From an uncultured Actinomycetes bacterium (GTDB lineage: Bacteria > Actinomycetota > Actinomycetes > Nanopelagicales > Nanopelagicaceae), in NCBI GenBank assembly GCA_903928395.1, contig CAIYQS010000244.1:1-13591 (forward strand): DNA of 13,591 bases, given 5' to 3'. The translations under genes were made by a program, and so were the position numbers. The notes under the pieces were generated by a model, which ran no database searches, was not told the DNA's origin, and saw only the letters and a list, made by a program, of their open reading frames with translations. How positions within the stretch are numbered: the stretch's first letter is position 1; every line of letters begins with the position of its first letter. Positions 6,522 through 13,591 of this stretch are shown in pieces.

Positions 6522-8261
6522 ATGTCAGATCAAATCACCGGAGCGCAGTCCCTCGTGAAGTCCCTTGAGCACTCAGGCGTAGATGTGATGTTCGGAATTC
6601 CTGGGGGAGCCATCCTTCCCGCTTATGATCCCATTTTTGATAGCTCTATCCGCCACATTTTGGTTCGGCACGAGCAAGGTGCTGGGCACGCTGCAACTGG
6701 TTATGCCCAAGCCACAGGTCGCGTGGGAGTCTGCATCGCAACTTCTGGTCCGGGTGCCACCAATTTGGTTACACCGCTTGCCGACGCTCAAATGGATTCG
6801 GTTCCAGTCGTAGCAATCACCGGCCAAGTCGCCGCGGCTGCTATCGGCACCGACGCCTTCCAAGAAGCAGATATCCGGGGCATCACGATGCCTGTTACCA
6901 AGCACAACTTTTTGATCACCGATCCGCGCGATATTCCGCGCGCAATTGCAGAGGCATTTCATATTGCTGGAACTGGCCGTCCCGGCGCTGTTCTCGTCGA
7001 TATCGCCAAAGACGCGCTCACAAAGATGACGGATTTCAACTGGCCAACCAAGGTTTCACTCCCTGGCTACAACCCAATTTTGGATCCAACTCCAGAATCC
7101 GTTCGCGACGCTGCAGCGTTGATCGCCGAATCCAAGAGTCCGGTGCTTTATGTTGGTGGCGGGATTATCAAGGCAAACGCTGCGGCAGAATTACTAAAGT
7201 TGGCCGAACTCACTGGAGCACCAGTCGTTACAACGCTGATGGCGCGTGGCGCATTTCCGGATAGTCACTCCCAACATTTAGGTATGCCTGGAATGCACGG
7301 AACCGTTGCGGCAGTTACTGCGCTCCAAAAGGCGGACCTGCTCATTACGCTCGGTGCGCGTTTTGACGATCGCGTGACCGGAAAGCTTTCATCTTTTGCG
7401 CCCTCTGCAAAAGTGATTCACGCAGATATTGATCCCGCCGAAATCGGCAAAAATCGGATCGTTGATGTAGCACTCATCGGTGATCTCAAGGCAACTATTA
7501 ATGCGCTTATTCCAGCACTTAAGGAGAAGTTCAAGAATTCTCCGCCAGACCTCACCTCATGGTGGCTGCAATGCAATAATTGGCGCACCACCTACCCATT
7601 GGGGTTTGACGAACCCGATGACGGTTCAGTTTCGCCTCAATATGTGATTCAACGTTTGGGCCAAATAGTTGGTCCCAATGCAATCTATGTTGCAGGCGTC
7701 GGACAGCACCAGATGTGGGCTTCGCAATTTGTTAAATACGAAAAACCACGCACCTGGCTTAATTCAGGGGGCCTAGGAACCATGGGCTATGCAGTTCCTG
7801 CAGCGATGGGTGCCAAAGTTGGAGCGCCAGATACCGTTGTCTGGGCAATAGATGGGGACGGATGTTTCCAAATGACCAACCAAGAACTGGTGACCTGCGC
7901 GCTCAATAACATTCCCATCAAAGTGGCGATCATCAATAATGAATCGCTCGGGATGGTTCGGCAATGGCAGACGCTTTTCTATAATGAACGCTATTCCAAT
8001 ACAGATCTACACTCAAAGCGCATCCCCGATTTTGCAAAATTGGCGGAAGCAATGGGTTGTGTTGGTCTTCGCTGCGAGAGCAAAGAAGATGTAGATCGCG
8101 TGATCAATGAAGCGATGGCGATTAACGATCGACCAGTTGTCGTTGATTTCAGCGTGCACCGTGATGCGATGGTTTGGCCGATGGTTGCCGCTGGAACTTC
8201 CAATGACGATATTGTCGTTGCGAAGTCCATGGCTCCGATCTGGGATTCACAGGAGTTATAA
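6522..8261 (+). CDS. ilvB: Acetolactate synthase (acetohydroxyacid synthase), catalytic subunit
   Basis: This enzyme condenses two pyruvates to acetolactate (valine and leucine branch) or pyruvate with 2-oxobutyrate to acetohydroxybutyrate (isoleucine branch), using thiamine diphosphate, Mg and FAD. From the ATG at 6522 it has 579 residues, with the N-terminal pyrimidine-binding domain, central FAD-binding domain and C-terminal diphosphate-binding domain in the usual order. The activating glutamate is E51 (RHEQGAGHAATGYA). The thiamine diphosphate motif runs from G445-D446-G447 to N472-N473. IGTDAFQEAD and RQWQTLFYNERYS are also typical of true acetohydroxyacid synthases rather than catabolic enzymes. 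At the position of the plant herbicide-site proline (after GQV) it has alanine, A104. ilvN follows without a gap. Control is likely through the attenuator and operators upstream. Confidence 0.96.
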   Translation: MSDQITGAQSLVKSLEHSGVDVMFGIPGGAILPAYDPIFDSSIRHILVRHEQGAGHAATGYAQATGRVGVCIATSGPGATNLVTPLADAQMDSVPVVAITGQVAAAAIGTDAFQEADIRGITMPVTKHNFLITDPRDIPRAIAEAFHIAGTGRPGAVLVDIAKDALTKMTDFNWPTKVSLPGYNPILDPTPESVRDAAALIAESKSPVLYVGGGIIKANAAAELLKLAELTGAPVVTTLMARGAFPDSHSQHLGMPGMHGTVAAVTALQKADLLITLGARFDDRVTGKLSSFAPSAKVIHADIDPAEIGKNRIVDVALIGDLKATINALIPALKEKFKNSPPDLTSWWLQCNNWRTTYPLGFDEPDDGSVSPQYVIQRLGQIVGPNAIYVAGVGQHQMWASQFVKYEKPRTWLNSGGLGTMGYAVPAAMGAKVGAPDTVVWAIDGDGCFQMTNQELVTCALNNIPIKVAIINNESLGMVRQWQTLFYNERYSNTDLHSKRIPDFAKLAEAMGCVGLRCESKEDVDRVINEAMAINDRPVVVDFSVHRDAMVWPMVAAGTSNDDIVVAKSMAPIWDSQEL

Positions 8262-8774
8262 ATGAGCACACATACGCTTTCGGTTCTCGTTGAGAACAGC
8301 CCAGGAGTCCTGGCAAGAATTGCTTCGCTCTTTTCTCGGCGCGGTTACAACATCGACTCATTGGCAGTTGGTCCAACAGAAGATCCCAATGTATCCCGAA
8401 TGACCATCGTCGTAAATGTTGAAGGACATGCGCTATCTCAGGTTATTCAGCAGACGGACAAATTGATCAATGTCCTGAGCATCATTGAACTTGATCCAAT
8501 CGCATCTGTACAGCGCGAACTACTTCTCGTAAAAGTTGCGACGACATCTGAGACGCGCTCGCAAGTACTTGAAACTGTGCAACTATTTCGCGCCAAAGTC
8601 GTTGACGTCGCGCAGGACGCAGTCACCATCGAAGCGACTGGCAATAGCGAAAAAATCCAAGCGCTACTTCGCGTATTGGAGCCATACGGCATTAAAGAAT
8701 TGGTTCAGTCTGGGCTTGTTGCAATGGAGCGCGGATTAAAACCAGGAAAATCACATCACCCGGATCACGACTAA
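8262..8774 (+). CDS. ilvN: Acetolactate synthase small (regulatory) subunit
   Basis: This subunit activates the IlvB catalytic subunit and normally confers valine feedback inhibition. At 170 residues it is the full two-domain form. An ACT domain covers about residues 3-78 (VENSPGVLARIASLFSRRGY, then the conserved SRMTIVV strand), and the C-terminal regulatory domain covers roughly 85-160 (ELLLVKV and the RVLEPYGIKELVQSGLVAMERG ending). The ATG immediately follows the ilvB TAA, with AGGAG (8251-8255) six bases upstream inside ilvB, so translation is coupled and the subunits can be made in matched amounts. ilvC follows after 17 bases. Confidence 0.96.
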   Translation: MSTHTLSVLVENSPGVLARIASLFSRRGYNIDSLAVGPTEDPNVSRMTIVVNVEGHALSQVIQQTDKLINVLSIIELDPIASVQRELLLVKVATTSETRSQVLETVQLFRAKVVDVAQDAVTIEATGNSEKIQALLRVLEPYGIKELVQSGLVAMERGLKPGKSHHPDHD

Positions 8775-8791
8775 GAAAGGCAGACCCACAA

Positions 8792-9826
8792 GTGGCTACC
8801 CAATATCACGATGAAGATGCAGATCTATCGATTATTCAGTCAAAGAAAGTTGCCGTCATTGGTTACGGCTCGCAAGGCCACGCCCACGCTCTTTCGCTTC
8901 GCGACAGTGGAGTAGACGTTCGAATCGGTCTCGCGGAAGGCTCTGCTTCACGAGCGAAGGCAGAAGCCGAAGGTTTACGCGTCCTTTCCGTCGCAGACGC
9001 AGTGAAAGAGGCTGATGTTGTAATGCTTTTGGCCCCAGATCACGTCCAGCGCCACATTTACAACGATTCGATCAAGCCCAATCTAAAGCCTGGCTCAGCA
9101 CTCTTTTTTGGCCATGGGTTCAATATTCGTTTTGGTTACATCAAGCCAGAGTCAAATATCGATGTTGCAATGGTGGCGCCTAAGGGACCTGGCCATTTGG
9201 TCCGCCGTGAGTATTCAGCTGGACGCGGTGTTCCTGTACTCGTTGCCGTTGAGCAAGACGCGACTGGAAATGCCTGGCCGTTAGCCCTTTCCTATGCCAA
9301 AGCAATTGGTGGACTACGTGCTGGTGGACTCCTTACCACCTTCACTGAAGAGACCGAAACCGATTTATTTGGCGAGCAATCAGTTCTCTGTGGGGGTGCA
9401 TCGCAACTCGTTCAATACGGATTTGAGACTTTGGTTGAGGCCGGATATCAACCAGAAGTTGCTTACTTCGAATGCCTTCATGAGTTGAAGCTCATTGTTG
9501 ATCTGATGTACGAAGGTGGAATTGCAAAACAACGTTGGTCGGTATCTGACACGGCCGAATACGGTGACTACGTTTCAGGTCCTCGGGTAATTGATCCTCG
9601 AGTTAAAGAGAACATGAAGGCTGTGCTAGCAGATATTCAAAATGGCAGTTTTGCACAACGCTTTATCGACGATCAAGATAAAGGCGCTCCCGAGTTCAAA
9701 GCGCTGCGCGCAAAGGGTGAAATTCATCCCATCGAAGCTGTTGGACGTGAACTTCGCAAGATGATGTCTTGGGTCAAGAGTTCATCAAATGATGATTACA
9801 AGGAAGGCTCTGCATCCCGTGGGTAA
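8792..9826 (+). CDS. ilvC: Ketol-acid reductoisomerase
   Basis: This enzyme isomerises and reduces acetolactate or acetohydroxybutyrate to the dihydroxy acids used by IlvD, with NADPH and Mg. It is a class I (short) form of 344 residues. The Rossmann loop GYGSQGHAHA starts near residue 24, and the loop around EGSASRAKAE carries the serines usually linked to NADPH preference. H108, K131, D191, E195, E227 and E231 fall at the expected active-site and metal positions (ETDLFGEQ and FECLHELKL). The start is GTG with AAAGG 11 bases upstream; no earlier start fits. The last 14 or so residues (from SSSNDD) are a non-conserved tail. Its codons hold the serA ribosome binding site and overlap serA by eight bases. 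Confidence 0.96.
   Translation: MATQYHDEDADLSIIQSKKVAVIGYGSQGHAHALSLRDSGVDVRIGLAEGSASRAKAEAEGLRVLSVADAVKEADVVMLLAPDHVQRHIYNDSIKPNLKPGSALFFGHGFNIRFGYIKPESNIDVAMVAPKGPGHLVRREYSAGRGVPVLVAVEQDATGNAWPLALSYAKAIGGLRAGGLLTTFTEETETDLFGEQSVLCGGASQLVQYGFETLVEAGYQPEVAYFECLHELKLIVDLMYEGGIAKQRWSVSDTAEYGDYVSGPRVIDPRVKENMKAVLADIQNGSFAQRFIDDQDKGAPEFKALRAKGEIHPIEAVGRELRKMMSWVKSSSNDDYKEGSASRG
9800..9807 (+). promoter_or_regulatory. Ribosome binding site setting the serA GTG start
   Basis: AAGGAAGG lies within the ilvC tail, 11 bases before the GTG at 9819. It lies downstream of the in-frame ATG at 9789, which therefore cannot use it. Confidence 0.65.
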
Positions 9827-11411
9827 ACCGATCGTACTTATTGCAGAAGAGTTAAGCCCCGCGACCATCGAAGCGCTCGGCCCCGACTTTGAAGTTAAGA
9901 ATTGCGACGGCGCTAATCGTGATGAATTGCTTGCTGCGCTTGCTGCTGGCGTTGACGCAGTACTTATCCGTTCTGCAACCAAAATGGACGCCGAAGCGAT
10001 TGCCGCTTCTAAAGGACTTAAAGTTATTGCGCGTGCTGGTGTCGGAGTAGATAACGTTGATATTCCAGCGGCGACAGCAGCGGGAATCATGGTGGTCAAT
10101 GCTCCAACTTCAAACATTGTCAGCGCAGCTGAATTAGCCATCGCTTTATTGATGGCTTCTGCTCGTTATATCTCACCTGCAAATGCGGCGCTTCGAAACG
10201 GCAAGTGGGCACGTTCTAAATACACAGGCGCAGAACTCTTTGAAAAGACGCTCGGAGTTGTTGGTTTTGGAAAGATTGGTCAACTCGTCACTGCTCGGAT
10301 GCAAGCCTTCGGAATGAACGTTGTTGCGTACGATCCATATTTGTTGCCTGCACGAGCGGCGCAATTAGGAGTACGTCTCGTTGAGCTCGACGAATTGTTG
10401 CGAATTAGTGATTTCATCACGATCCATTTGCCTAAGACCAAAGAGACAGCGAACCTTATTGGCGCAGATGCCCTAACGAAGGTGAAACCTTCGGTACGCA
10501 TTATTAATGCCGCGCGAGGTGGCGTGCTCGATGAGGCAGCTTTATACACCGCTCTAGTCGAAGGGCGCGTGGCTGGAGCTGGATTGGATGTTTTTGCAAC
10601 AGAGCCATGCACGGATTCGCCACTCTTTGCCCTTGATCAAGTTGTGGCGACCCCTCACCTGGGTGCCTCTACTGACGAGGCTCAAGAGCGCGCTGGAATC
10701 GCTGTCGCTGTTTCTGTTCGCAAAGCACTTGCTGGAGAACTTGTTCCTGATGCGCTTAACGTAAAGGGTGGCGCAATCCACGAAGAAATTCGTCCCTCAC
10801 TTCCTTTGGTTGAAAAGATGGCGCAGATCGCCACAATTCTCGCTGGTGAACTTCCAACGTCACTTGACGTCGAAGTTCGTGGTGATATCTCTGGTCATGA
10901 CTCGTCTGTTCTTGCTACCAGCGCTCTAAAAGGTGCGTTGATTGCTGTTGGCGCTGAATCTGTCACATATGTGAATGCTCCGGGACTTGCTGCCGAGCGG
11001 GGGATGACGTCCTCGGTGACAATAAATCCCGAAAGCTCGGAGTATCGCAGCATGATCTCACTTCGTGCAGCGCTGCCTGATGGTCGTTCGATCATTGTTG
11101 ATGGAACTCTGATGGGGATTCGTCGCGTTGAGAAGATCATTGCAGTGAATGGTTTCGATCTCGATCTACCGCCAACTGAACACTTGCTATTCCTTGAATA
11201 TTCAGATCGGCCAGGTGTTGTTGGCGCGGTCGGAAGTTTGCTCGGAGCCGCGGGAATTAATATCGCAGGCATGCAAGTTGCTCGCAATGAAGCCGGCGGC
11301 AGAGCGCTAATGGCACTTAATATTGATTCCACGCTCTCCAGTGAAATTGTGGCCTTGGTGCTTAAGGAAGCGGCTGCTGATCTTGTTCGTACAGTGAGTT
11401 TGGTTTCGTAA
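9819..11411 (+). CDS. serA: D-3-phosphoglycerate dehydrogenase (SerA)
   Basis: SerA oxidises 3-phosphoglycerate to 3-phosphohydroxypyruvate with NAD, the first step of phosphorylated serine synthesis. From GTG at 9819 it has 530 residues, the length of the long actinobacterial type. The frame extends upstream to an ATG at 9789, but family proteins begin at KPxVLIAEELSPAT, and the ribosome binding site lies between the two. The NAD loop VVGFGKIG is at about residues 147-154, and the catalytic residues are R233 (AARGG), E262 (ATEP) and H280 (TPHLG). An intervening domain covers roughly 310-450, and a C-terminal ACT domain (EYSDRPGVVGAVGSLLG) ends the protein; in relatives the latter two mediate serine inhibition. 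The gene is overlapped by ilvC and shares one base (TAATG) with leuB. Confidence 0.96.
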   Translation: MGKPIVLIAEELSPATIEALGPDFEVKNCDGANRDELLAALAAGVDAVLIRSATKMDAEAIAASKGLKVIARAGVGVDNVDIPAATAAGIMVVNAPTSNIVSAAELAIALLMASARYISPANAALRNGKWARSKYTGAELFEKTLGVVGFGKIGQLVTARMQAFGMNVVAYDPYLLPARAAQLGVRLVELDELLRISDFITIHLPKTKETANLIGADALTKVKPSVRIINAARGGVLDEAALYTALVEGRVAGAGLDVFATEPCTDSPLFALDQVVATPHLGASTDEAQERAGIAVAVSVRKALAGELVPDALNVKGGAIHEEIRPSLPLVEKMAQIATILAGELPTSLDVEVRGDISGHDSSVLATSALKGALIAVGAESVTYVNAPGLAAERGMTSSVTINPESSEYRSMISLRAALPDGRSIIVDGTLMGIRRVEKIIAVNGFDLDLPPTEHLLFLEYSDRPGVVGAVGSLLGAAGINIAGMQVARNEAGGRALMALNIDSTLSSEIVALVLKEAAADLVRTVSLVS

Positions 11412-12445
11412 TGAAAAAATTTAACTTAGCGGTTATTGCCGGAGACGGAATCGGACCAGAAGTTGTCGCTGAAGGTCTCAAAGTTTTAGACAAGGTAGCT
11501 GCAAAATATGCGCTCACTTTTTCAAAAACTCATTACAACTTGGGGGCCGCTCACTGGCATGCCACCGGTGAAGTCCTGAGTGACGAAACCATGGCCGAAA
11601 TTGCTAAAAGTGATGTGATCTTGCTTGGCGCAGTAGGTGACCCAACAGTTCCGAGCGGAGTGCTGGAGCGCGGACTACTCTTGAAGTTGCGTTTTGCTTT
11701 CGACCACTACGTCAATTTGCGTCCAGCCAAACTTCACGCGGGTGTTAATTCGCCTTTGGCAACGCAGGCATCAATCGATTTCATAGTAGTTCGAGAAGGC
11801 ACCGAAGGTCCCTACTCCGGCGCCGGCGGAAGTCTTGCTTTCGGAACCGCTTCTGAAATTGCAACCGAGGAGTCGCTTAATACCCGTCGTGGTGCAGAGC
11901 GCGTCATTCGTGATGCGTTTAGTAGAGCTGCACTGCGGCCACGTAAAAAATTAACCATGGTGCACAAGAACAATGTTCTCGTTCACTCTGGGGGATTGTG
12001 GACTCGGACATTTAATGAGGTAGCAAAAGAGTTTCCCGATATCGCTACCGATTACATGCATGCGGATGCCGCATCAATGTTCTTTGTGACTAACCCAGAA
12101 CGTTTTGATGTTGTTGTGACCGACAATCTCTTTGGAGACATTTTGACGGATATCGCCGCCGCTATTTGTGGTGGAATCGGATTAGCCGCATCTGGAAATA
12201 TCAATCCAACCAGAGAGTTTCCATCAATGTTTGAACCGGTTCATGGATCTGCACCAGATATCGCTGGCAAGTCGCTCGCAGATCCAACCGCAACCGTGAT
12301 GTCAGTTGCAATGTTGCTATCACACCTGGGTGAGCACGAAGCGGCTGCCGATGTGGAACGCGCAGTTGCAGCGGATCTACTCACTAGAGGCAACGTTAAG
12401 CGAAGTACTATTCAAGTCGGAGATGCATTGGCAGGAGCTATCTAA
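11411..12445 (+). CDS. leuB: 3-isopropylmalate dehydrogenase (LeuB)
   Basis: LeuB oxidatively decarboxylates 3-isopropylmalate to 2-oxoisocaproate in leucine synthesis, using NAD and a divalent metal. It has 344 residues, normal for the short actinobacterial form. GDGIGPEVV opens the protein. Substrate arginines are R94, R104 and R128, with Y135 in the EGPYSG loop. K186 is in MVHKNNVL, and D214, D238 and D243 are metal-region aspartates, the last two in the DNLFGDILTD signature. The LLLKLRFAFDHYVNLRP stretch, where R94 is followed by FAFD, favours LeuB over isocitrate dehydrogenase. Tartrate dehydrogenase-like relatives cannot be fully excluded, but the operon supports LeuB. There is no clear ribosome binding site; the TAATG overlap with serA suggests coupled re-initiation. 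Confidence 0.93.
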   Translation: MKKFNLAVIAGDGIGPEVVAEGLKVLDKVAAKYALTFSKTHYNLGAAHWHATGEVLSDETMAEIAKSDVILLGAVGDPTVPSGVLERGLLLKLRFAFDHYVNLRPAKLHAGVNSPLATQASIDFIVVREGTEGPYSGAGGSLAFGTASEIATEESLNTRRGAERVIRDAFSRAALRPRKKLTMVHKNNVLVHSGGLWTRTFNEVAKEFPDIATDYMHADAASMFFVTNPERFDVVVTDNLFGDILTDIAAAICGGIGLAASGNINPTREFPSMFEPVHGSAPDIAGKSLADPTATVMSVAMLLSHLGEHEAAADVERAVAADLLTRGNVKRSTIQVGDALAGAI

Positions 12446-13531
12446 ATGAAAATCAACCTCAATCCAAATTCACACCCAGCGAGCGATGCAGATCGCACCG
12501 AAAAAATCGCGGTTGGGGGTTTTGGCAAGTATTACACCGACAATATGGTGATTGCCGAGTGGACTGAGGCCGATGGCTGGGGTGACGCAGAGTTGAAGGC
12601 ATATGGACCGCTGTTAATTGATCCTGCTACTTCGGTTCTGCACTATGGTCAGGAGATTTTTGAAGGACTTAAGGCTTATTCCCAACCCGATGGTGGAGTG
12701 AGCCTTTTCCGACCAGAAGCTAATGCGGAGCGTTTTCGAAAGAGCGCAACTCGACTTGCGCTTCCTGAACTTCCGATTGCGGACTTTGTAGCGACAGTAG
12801 AGGCTCTCGTCCGCCAAGATCGCGCTTGGGTGCCAAAAAATATTGGTGAGTCTTTGTATATTCGCCCGTTTATGTTTGGAAGCGAAGTTGGGTTGGGGGT
12901 CCGCCCAAGTAATCGCGCCACATATTTAGTTATAACTACTCCGGCTTCGGCGTACTTCAACCCTGGTAAAGCTGTGACGGTTTGGATTTCCACCGAATAT
13001 GTCCGCGCTGCTCCCGGCGGGACAGGTTCAGCAAAAACTGGTGGCAACTATGCGGGATCGTTGCTGGCTCAAAAGCAAGCTGCTGCAGAAGGTTGTGATC
13101 AAGTTGTTTGGTTAGATGCGATTGAACGCAAGTGGGTTGAGGAGATGGGTGGAATGAATCTCTTCTTCGTTAAAGGCAGCGGCGCAAGCGCCACAGTCTT
13201 CACTCCTAAACTCACCGGAACTTTGTTGGCTGGAGTAACCCGTGATTCAATTTTGACCGTTGCCCAGGATCTGGGTTACAAAGTTGAAGAAGGCGCCATC
13301 TCTACGGATCAATGGCACGCAGGCGTCACCTCTGGCGAAATCACGGAAGTCTTTGCCTGCGGAACAGCTGCCGTTATTACTCCAGTCGGTGCGGCAAAGA
13401 GTGCTCAAGGAATCTGGCCAACTGGCGACGGAAATCCTGGTCCAATTACTAATCAAATTCGTGAGACGCTGCTTGGAATTCAACACGGAACTATTGAAGA
13501 TAAACACGGCTGGAACAAGCGAGTTTCCTAA
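12446..13531 (+). CDS. ilvE: Branched-chain amino acid aminotransferase (IlvE)
   Basis: IlvE transfers amino groups between glutamate and the keto acids of valine, leucine and isoleucine, the last step of the pathway. It has 361 residues and is a class IV (fold type IV) pyridoxal-phosphate enzyme of the long BCAT-II kind found in actinobacteria and eukaryotes. The cofactor lysine is probably K197 in SAKTGGNYAGSLLAQ. VEEMGGMNLFFV (with E232/E233) and TGTLLAGVTRDSIL are the C-terminal signature, and YGQEIFEGLKAY lies near residue 67. The ATG directly follows the leuB TAA, with AGGAG (12433-12437) eight bases upstream. The stop shares one base with the next gene. Confidence 0.96.
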   Translation: MKINLNPNSHPASDADRTEKIAVGGFGKYYTDNMVIAEWTEADGWGDAELKAYGPLLIDPATSVLHYGQEIFEGLKAYSQPDGGVSLFRPEANAERFRKSATRLALPELPIADFVATVEALVRQDRAWVPKNIGESLYIRPFMFGSEVGLGVRPSNRATYLVITTPASAYFNPGKAVTVWISTEYVRAAPGGTGSAKTGGNYAGSLLAQKQAAAEGCDQVVWLDAIERKWVEEMGGMNLFFVKGSGASATVFTPKLTGTLLAGVTRDSILTVAQDLGYKVEEGAISTDQWHAGVTSGEITEVFACGTAAVITPVGAAKSAQGIWPTGDGNPGPITNQIRETLLGIQHGTIEDKHGWNKRVS

Positions 13532-13591
13532 TGCCGGTTTCTGATGTTTTTCATATATATGACACCACATTGCGCGACGGTGCGCAGCAAG
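13531..13591 (+). CDS. cimA: Start of a LeuA/CimA-family synthase, probably citramalate synthase (partial)
   Basis: The ATG overlaps the ilvE TAA by one base (TAATG), and the frame runs off the window after 20 codons. MPVSDVFHIYDTTLRDGAQQ contains the DTTLRDGxQ signature of the HMG-CoA-lyase-like aldolases (isopropylmalate, citramalate and homocitrate synthases), with the catalytic arginine and metal-binding aspartate. A second glutamine after GAQ is typical of the CimA-type branch, whereas LeuA proteins usually read GEQ or similar. CimA would condense pyruvate and acetyl-CoA to citramalate, giving 2-oxobutyrate for isoleucine. The family is secure; the exact substrate is inferred from one short motif and context. 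Confidence 0.72.
   Translation, partial: MPVSDVFHIYDTTLRDGAQQ

Noticed and set aside
1..13591. Mobile elements, CRISPR arrays, tRNA or rRNA genes, defence or toxin systems
   Set aside because: No repeat arrays, transposase motifs, tRNA-like cloverleaf sequences or unassigned genes were seen. Coding sequence on the + strand accounts for nearly the whole window.

Overview
The window looks like a compact, gene-dense stretch of a low- to mid-GC actinobacterial chromosome. All genes are on the + strand and mostly overlap or touch. The actinobacterial assignment rests on four things. The long-form SerA (catalytic domain, intervening domain and ACT domain) opens with the ELSPAT-type start common in that phylum. 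LeuB is the short actinobacterial kind. The order is ilvB-ilvN-ilvC-serA-leuB. ProB follows what looks like the tail of Obg. Base composition is close to even by eye (not computed), which together with the minimal spacing would fit a streamlined freshwater lineage such as the acI/Nanopelagicales group. That placement is inference, not proof.

Region 1 (1-6270) holds the last codons of an upstream gene (probably obgE), then proB (glutamate 5-kinase), gatC-gatA-gatB (tRNA-dependent amidotransferase) and ilvD (dihydroxy-acid dehydratase). Gaps are 3, 35, -4, -1 and 3 bases, with no terminator visible between them, so they probably form one transcript. proA does not follow proB.

Region 2 (6271-6521) is the only sizeable non-coding stretch and the most interesting part of the window. 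In order it holds: two tandem 16-bp palindromes of the form TGAGA-N6-TCTCA with centres exactly 21 bp apart; a TTGACT-N17-GAGAAT promoter; a 12-codon leader peptide (MTSSVVIRERAI) starting seven bases past the -10 box, so possibly leaderless; a long hairpin over the leader stop codon; and a perfect 10-bp GC-rich hairpin with a GGAA loop followed by a broken T-tract. This is the layout of a branched-chain-amino-acid attenuator under a probable activator or repressor site pair.

Region 3 (6522-13591) is a branched-chain amino acid and serine operon: ilvB, ilvN, ilvC, serA, leuB, ilvE and the start of a LeuA/CimA-type synthase, probably citramalate synthase. With ilvD upstream it supplies acetohydroxyacid synthase, reductoisomerase, dehydratase and transaminase for valine and isoleucine, one leucine step, and the first serine step. 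If the last gene is cimA, the operon would also encode a threonine-independent route into isoleucine. Apart from the regulatory region the content is ordinary core metabolism, and I see no mobile element, CRISPR array or defence system.
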